A stretch of DNA of 13,620 nucleotides, from positions 1-13,620 of the forward strand of contig WKLE02000131.1 in the NCBI GenBank assembly GCA_014885115.2, given 5' to 3'. The number at the start of each line of letters is the position of its first letter. Positions within the stretch are counted from its first letter, which is position 1. The notes under the pieces were generated by a model. It was given only the letters and a program-made list of their open reading frames with translations, did not search any database and was not told the origin of the DNA. Source of the DNA: Asterionellopsis glacialis. Lineage: Eukaryota > Bacillariophyta > Plagiogrammaphyceae > Rhaphoneidales > Asterionellopsidaceae. Position numbers and translations under genes: made by a program. Below, piece after piece: positions 8,099-13,620 of the stretch.

Positions 8099-10940
8099 TG
8101 TATAGTCAAGAGGGTTTATTAAGAATAATCAAAAACATGGTAGCTGTTGAAAAAAAAATTGGTGAGTTTGATATATATGGACATGTAAAGCACATATCTG
8201 TTAGTCTCAACAAATACCATGTTCTAATTTACTAAAGTCATCCCTCTAGATATATAACTTTTTCATCTGTGTCCCACTCTGATTTGCTCCCCATTGTTAC
8301 CTGTTACTATATTTGTACTTTCTCATTTCCTCTGCTGCAAACACATGGTAGGTCCAAGTTCATTGAAATCTTCTTGCCATGATGCAGTCAACTGTGCTTT
8401 TAACTTTGTTCTTGGGTGTCAGAGTAATTTGAATTTTTGTTGATACTTCTCTCAATGGTCTTAGGGAAGTTTTCTTTCAACATTTAAGTTTCAAAATGTA
8501 ATCAATCAGAAAATGCCTTGTGATGGTTTGTTACTATTTTAGTTTACTCCTATTCTTTTGTTATAGCTTAGAGACAACAAAGGTAGCAAATCTGTAATAT
8601 GGAAGAATACTGTCTATGAAAATCATTGATATTTGGCTGTGTCTCAAATGTTTTACACAAAATGATTTCTGGTATCCACTTGATGCAACATCTCACATAT
8701 TGTTGCTGGTACCCATTTTTGAAGTTTAGTCTCAAGTATTCATCTATGCATAGCACTTTAGGGAATAACAAATAAATGTTGTTCTTTTTTACCAAACTCT
8801 TTTCTTGAGACAAGGAGGGTATTGTTTGACACTTTTGAATTGTAGTTGTTTGTTTTATATTTTTGTTACAGCTTGTGCAAAAGGAGTGAATCCATGAGTT
8901 CTGTGTTTTCAATTACAATTTTTTTAGGTACCCTTGCATCAAGTATATTTTGCCATAATAATTAATTATTGGAATGGGAAGGTTGGCATGCCAGTATAGT
9001 ATCAAGAATTAAAAGTTATATTAAGCTACAAAAAACCTCTAATATTACTAAAGGTAAAACTAATTTAGGATCAATGGATCTCCTCTGTAATAAAATGACA
9101 AACTATGGCAAGAAGAAGAAGGAAGGCAAGAAGAAGATAGAAGACATCAAGATAAAGTAAAAAGGTACAGTTGATGATTAGTGATGATGATGAAGAAGAT
9201 TGATCAGATATTAGTTCAATAAATGGTATTGTCATAACAATGTGCAATCACATCATTTGATGTTATTGATCTAGTGCTCACTATTTAACAACTACTAGTC
9301 CAATACAATAATATAACATAACTTTGCCTCCCTTGTTACCCCATACAGCTCCTTATGAATAACAAAACAGTAATTTTGACTTGCTTCTACATGATAATGT
9401 ACATAGCACAGTCAAGGTTTTTCTTACCTCTGGAACTACTAGCTTGAGCTAAAAATTGCTCCAAAAAGAAATTTTGTAGAACAATTGTTTACCAACCCAA
9501 CTCAGGTATTGCAATTGAAAAAGAATCCTCATAAATGTATAATATGCATAATCTTATTATGCAATATAAACTCCAAATTTATATTATATTATGTGCACCT
9601 TATTCAAATAATAATAACAATTCCTGAAAGATTGATGATGTTAATATACTTTCCTCCTGCATATACTTCTAGCATATGCTTTGCATTTATTTGTTGAATG
9701 TAAGCAGAAGAGATAAATGATATAAACCATGCATCATGATGCAAAGTTATGAACTACCATTAACTGTTTGGAATTTGCTGCTCTTTTGATGCATTCAAAC
9801 TAATGTTGCTTGGTGTAACATTTTGATGACTTATGATCATGGTTACATAATACATCTTTGGTCTTCTGAGAACAGATCTGTGGTAAAGTGCAGAATTGAA
9901 AGTTGATTTAGAACAATAGAATTGTTGATTGTTGAGTTTGAAGACCTTACATATCATCAAAGATTTTTCATTTATTAGTATTTTAAAGTATATGCTTATT
10001 TTAAATAATTTTATTAACAGTTATCTGCTTCAATCAAAACATCTTCTGAATAGTACATAGGTGGCATTGTCATGATGTGCTTGGTACTAACCTTGGTAAC
10101 AATCCAGCTGTTAATCGTTGAATTCAACACCATCTATATTGATTTGATTACAGTATGTACTTCAAAACTAAACTTATATTCATATCTGATAAATATTTCT
10201 ATTTTGTGTATTGGCATTTCAATCAGGTGCTACATTGTCACAGAAGATTAGCATTCAACCAAAAGGAGGAATTCATCTTGTCTAGCAAAAGATGTTTGGT
10301 ATAATCAGAATTAAAGAAAATACCACTACAAAGTCAGATTTAAAATGTTCTGAAAAAGTTTATCATTTTGGACAAGAGACAAGTAGTCCTGAGCTAGTTG
10401 GCAAGAATGACGATAAATTTTCTGGAAAAGGAACTTATTGTGGGAAAATATGATCAAAGTTTATATTTAGGCCTAGATATCTTTTAAGGAAGTTACATAT
10501 TTTACTTTCAAAGAGGATGAAAAACAAAAATAAAAAATAGAAGAGGTGAGATGCATATAAGAACTACAATTGCACTGCAGTATTATTTTGAATAAATGTA
10601 GGTGATGAAAAAGAACTGTCCAAAGAAAAAATGTTCAAACAAGGACAGAGACAAGTTGCTAGAGAAAAGAAGACTAACCTACACCATTGATACCCTATGT
10701 CGAAAAAAGGAGTTGGTTGATCCACAATCTTGTTGGCACAGACAACTTTTTGGAAGAAGAGGCATTCAAGGTTTTATTATGGAATAAATGGAACAAAGAT
10801 AATTTGTACAGAAAGAGAGCTGCAAGAGACCAGGTATGTAGGGCATTGTCAAAAACGAAACTAAAACGACAAAGATTTATAGCACTCAAATGTATGTTGT
10901 GAGATGGAGTACAAAGAGAAGAGAGTAGCAAAATTTCAAA
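8099..10940. other. Long AT-rich gene-poor stretch
   Basis: No gene recognised in 2.8 kb. Open frames of about 60-115 codons occur (plus 8969-9160 with a Lys-rich end, minus 8568-8912, plus 9485-9697, plus 10602-10787 and the overlapping 10687-10902). None shows a domain I recognise. The pair at 10602-10902 is Lys/Arg-rich and overlaps in two frames, so it could be a frameshifted relic of a DNA-binding protein; this is a guess. A perfect 14-bp palindrome TGCATCATGATGCA lies at 9730-9743. No reverse transcriptase or integrase motif was seen that would complete the retroelement. Confidence 0.5.
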
Positions 10941-11346
10941 TAAAATCCAGGTACTGCATACGGAAAGTACTGTATGGAATACTGTGTCAGGTACACTGTA
11001 CACGGTACCATTTTGTCTTTCCACATGGAAAGACAAAATAATGAATCTTTTTAATTGTATTATAGCAAGAAGTGACAAAATGTTAATTTAAATTATTCGA
11101 AAAAACGATGTTGTACGGCGTGTGTACAACGTCTACTAAGTACGAAATATTTCTTGGGCCTTGCGCACCGTTACCAGTAAAATTTTAATTGAAATTCAGA
11201 GGTTGGAAAATTTGAAATATCATGTAATATGATTCAGTATCTGTCACTACTCCAGTAGCAATGCATGATAAAACTTTCTGGGTCACGGTTGATGGCTAAA
11301 GCAGCATACAAGCTCACGATGAAATGTTGCTCTGAAACATCGCTCT
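10941..11346. other. Downstream flank of the second protease gene
   Basis: GTAC-rich palindromic words resume here (10948-11009: CAGGTAC, GTACACTGTAC, CGGTACC) after being nearly absent from the AT-rich block. GTTGTAC/GTACAAC arms occur near 11109-11130. The segment contains the 3' untranslated part of the minus-strand protease; no polyadenylation signal could be assigned. Confidence 0.5.
11010..11039. repeat. Perfect 30-bp palindrome
   Basis: ATTTTGTCTTTCCA (11010-11023) is followed by CA and then TGGAAAGACAAAAT (11026-11039), the exact reverse complement. It can form a 14-bp hairpin on either strand. It lies about 310 bp beyond the stop codon of the second protease gene. Confidence 0.93.
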
Positions 11347-12627
11347 CTATTTGCCGGAGCAACCGCTCAAAGAACTACATTCGCGAGGACACACTTGCCA
11401 TACCTGCTTACGGCCATAGCTATTAGTGTCGTATTTTGCACAAATGTTTAAATCATTTCCAACTTGTTCACAGGTGCCCACTTGGACATTTTTGTTTCTC
11501 AACCCAGCAGTAGAGTACTTTACCTCTGTGTGAGGATTGTTTTCACAGTCTTGCACTAAATAATCACCACGGCGACGTGTTTGATTACGATCCTTGGAAC
11601 GCGATCGTCTCCGGTCACGCCTTTTAAGTTCCTTTGATCTCTCTTTCGTCTTAAAGTCTGCTGAAGCTTCTTTGTTATTAGAAGCAAATGCATCGGTTTG
11701 CGGTGGAAGCGGCAACCTGCCAGAATGACAGGACAGAAAGCCACCAGAATTTACTTCACTTAGGGCACAAGCCTCTCGATCAACCCAGTCATAGACTAGC
11801 CCTACACGTGCATACACACCAGGATAATTTATTTGTGCACAGCCAATACCCCACGATATGATCCCTACTAGATAACCATTGCTATCTATCATCGGTCCAC
11901 CAGAATCTCCAAAACAGGAATCTCTATTCACACCATGCTTTTCTGTAAACCCTGCACAGAACATCACTGGGTCTTTCACTGCACCTTTATAAGAATTTTC
12001 CTTGTTGCAATAGTCCAGACTCAAGACCCTAACATCCATGTATTGCAGAGTCCCAGGGAGAACAATCGTGTCATCTTGCACAGTTCCAAGACCAATCACT
12101 CTGAGGACGTCGCCTACACCTGGGTTGTTGGCATTTTTGGTAATACGTGCTGGAGTAACAGTGTAAACTGGCTCGTTCAATCTTAGCAACATGAAATCAT
12201 AAGCAAGTGTTTTTTCATTAAATTGCGGATGCTTTTTTCGATTCACAATTGTCCGACGGAGTTCGTTGGTGTCTTCAAGCGGATTGCTGGAGTAAGCGTT
12301 GATACCAACTCTCAAATCAGGGTGATCACAATGTGCCGCTGTCAAAACAATATCAGATGCTATAAGAACCCCCCCACAATGTACAGCGTTATCTGTCCTT
12401 CTCAGACGGGTGAAGAAGGGGAAGTCAAATCTTCCTGCTTCTTTTCCGTTGATAATTTTCGTTAGAGGTGTCAATTTCAAATACTTGTTGTCCTCTGAGG
12501 TATGATTTGCAACAATACCTTCCCCGTCGGCACACACAAATTCAGACGTAGACTTTATCCAGAGAAAGATAAATATGGAATAAATTTTGTGTACGCGTAC
12601 TCGCGAGAAAACTTTATGCGATTTCAT
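11347..12627 (-). CDS. Trypsin-like serine protease (S1 family) with C-terminal ShK-like Cys-rich domain
   Basis: A complete single-exon gene of 426 residues, from ATG at 12627-12625 to TAG at 11349-11347. Residues 1-33 form a signal peptide (hydrophobic core about 16-24, possible cut after VCA). K57|IING is the activation site. The catalytic triad is His99 (TAAHC), Asp144 (YDFMLL) and Ser242 (FGDSGGP). Asp236 in the S1 pocket, SWG (258-260) and the later Gly indicate trypsin-like Arg/Lys specificity. Disulfides are predicted for C84-C100, C207-C224 and C238-C263. The extra pair C287-C300 is shared with the first protease at the same spacing. A basic linker (about 329-353, rich in KRR, RSRSK and RRR) leads to a six-Cys tail (361, 386, 396, 413, 417, 423) with CPREC, resembling ShK-type domains appended to algal proteases. 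It is secreted and likely activated by tryptic cleavage; the substrate is unknown. Confidence 0.95.
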   Translation of the reverse strand: MKSHKVFSRVRVHKIYSIFIFLWIKSTSEFVCADGEGIVANHTSEDNKYLKLTPLTKIINGKEAGRFDFPFFTRLRRTDNAVHCGGVLIASDIVLTAAHCDHPDLRVGINAYSSNPLEDTNELRRTIVNRKKHPQFNEKTLAYDFMLLRLNEPVYTVTPARITKNANNPGVGDVLRVIGLGTVQDDTIVLPGTLQYMDVRVLSLDYCNKENSYKGAVKDPVMFCAGFTEKHGVNRDSCFGDSGGPMIDSNGYLVGIISWGIGCAQINYPGVYARVGLVYDWVDREACALSEVNSGGFLSCHSGRLPLPPQTDAFASNNKEASADFKTKERSKELKRRDRRRSRSKDRNQTRRRGDYLVQDCENNPHTEVKYSTAGLRNKNVQVGTCEQVGNDLNICAKYDTNSYGRKQVWQVCPRECSSLSGCSGK

Positions 12628-13620
12628 TTTAATTTGGGCTGATCTCGCACAATATCTTGTCGATGTTCTATTGGGAGTTAGTTTGACCGAGCAAAAAGGT
12701 GTGGCGATCTAGATACCCCCTTATTCTATAGCAATCGCTGCCTACAGTATTTATTGCCTGTTTTCATTCGTTGTTCAGGGGAGAGTCTTTGTTTTGAAAA
12801 TTTCCATTGAATGGATACCACTAGTAGAGCTGGTGTGATTTTGAATTTTTGATCAAAATTGATACAGTAATCCCGCCTTCCAACCTGTACTCATGATTAT
12901 TTTTTGGTACTTATTAATACATATAGTTTTTCATGTATACGATCTATTTAATTAAGGCCAAATGACAAATTGGAAGTGTACAGTACTAACTGGACGGTTC
13001 TTACCAGGTACTTGTTTGTTTTAGATAGGATTGATCAGTACATCCAGCAAGATACTGTACCTTCATTTTTTCCTGTAGGACATAGTTCACTTGGAAGATA
13101 GAGAAGACATTCCTCTATGTCATATTATAATTATTTAACTTTTGAAAATTTTACCTATTATAAGTGACGAAAAATTTGAGAGCAAGACGGGCTCGCACCT
13201 ATGTATTTCATACTCTAAGATAGTAATTAAGTAGTTCGTATATTATTAATCGTAATTAGCGGAGTTACAGTACCATTTCTTTATCTAAATTATTGTACTG
13301 TAAGTGTACCTGGTTATAATGTACCTGGTACAAGGTTTCTATTGTTTAGTATTAGCAGCCTACTACTCAGCTACCAGGTACATTTTACCATGTACCCAGG
13401 TACACTACAAATAACATACCTGTATACAACCAGAATCAGTATTACCAGCTACAGGTACCTTGAAAAGTACAGCCTAGCATAGACAGTTCTAAAACGGTCC
13501 TTTAGGACCAAGAGGATAACAAGTTCAGGGCGTTTTTCGGGTCTCGTACTTAGAAAAAATACATTTTTCCGCACGGGTACACGAGGACGTAAAATGTACA
13601 TGCGTGAATTTGGTACAATT
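12628..13620. promoter_or_regulatory. Upstream region of the second protease gene, rich in GTACC palindromes
   Basis: No coding sequence. Promoter and 5' untranslated DNA of the minus-strand protease must lie at its left end, but no convincing TATA or initiator could be fixed. From about 13000 rightward there are many copies of GTACCTGG, ACCAGGTA and their complements: 13001-13010, 13306-13313, GTACCTGGTAC at 13321-13331, 13371-13380, TGTACCCAGGTACA at 13391-13404, and 13450-13460. GGTCCTTTAGGACC (13496-13509) is another small inverted repeat. These may be dispersed repeat words or binding sites. Confidence 0.55.

Noticed and set aside
8568..8912. Minus-strand 114-codon open frame
   Set aside because: It is Ile/Cys/Gln-rich with no motif I recognise, in AT-rich DNA where such frames occur by chance. 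It is kept only as a note in the intergenic entry.
7800..10900. Search for reverse transcriptase, RNase H or integrase continuing the retroelement
   Set aside because: No YxDD-type motif or zinc-binding HHCC pattern was seen in any frame, so the pol part appears to be missing here.
11935..12465. Plus-strand open frames opposite the second protease, and the minus-strand frame at 11556-11744
   Set aside because: They are alternative-frame shadows of a well-conserved S1 protease and its linker.
1..13620. tRNA, rRNA or CRISPR-like arrays
   Set aside because: No T-loop/anticodon arrangement, no rRNA-like sequence and no spaced identical repeats were found. The only tandem array is the coding minisatellite.

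Overview
The window looks like nuclear DNA from a stramenopile, most probably a diatom. The reasons are two intronless, secreted trypsin-like serine protease genes with a Ser-Pro-Thr repeat tail or an ShK-like tail, decayed copies of a gag/retropepsin retroelement and a DDE transposase that resemble families common in diatom genomes, and no bacterial operon structure. Genus cannot be judged from the sequence.

Layout. Bases 1-1858 (minus strand) carry the first protease gene. It starts at 1858 and runs off the left edge inside a long repeat tail. Bases 1859-2989 are intergenic. Bases 2990-3310 are a MITE-like element with imperfect terminal inverted repeats (TIRs) flanked by TA. Bases 3311-4420 are AT-rich with no gene. 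Bases 4423-6312 are a broken gag/protease retroelement remnant with an intact CCHC zinc knuckle and a DTG protease motif. Bases about 6290-7815 are a broken Tc1/mariner/IS630-type DDE transposase pseudogene whose first catalytic Asp is changed. Bases 7815-8098 are a second MITE of the same type. Bases 8099-10940 are AT-rich with no recognised gene. Bases 10941-11346 hold a 30-bp perfect palindrome downstream of the second protease gene. Bases 11347-12627 (minus strand) are a complete second trypsin-like protease with an ShK-like Cys-rich tail. Bases 12628-13620 are its upstream region, rich in short GTACC/GGTAC palindromes.

The two proteases are close paralogues in the same orientation. They share an extra C-terminal cysteine pair and many short identical blocks, so the locus looks like an old tandem duplication that was later pushed apart by roughly 9.5 kb of nested, dead mobile DNA. 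The catalytic domains are conserved, and both keep Asp at the base of the S1 pocket. The tails have diverged completely, which suggests different anchoring or partner binding outside the cell. The most interesting signals are the paralogue pair with swapped tails, the TIR element family in the AT-rich block, and the overlap of retropepsin and transposase remnants at about 6.27-6.32 kb. No clearly new multi-gene system is visible.
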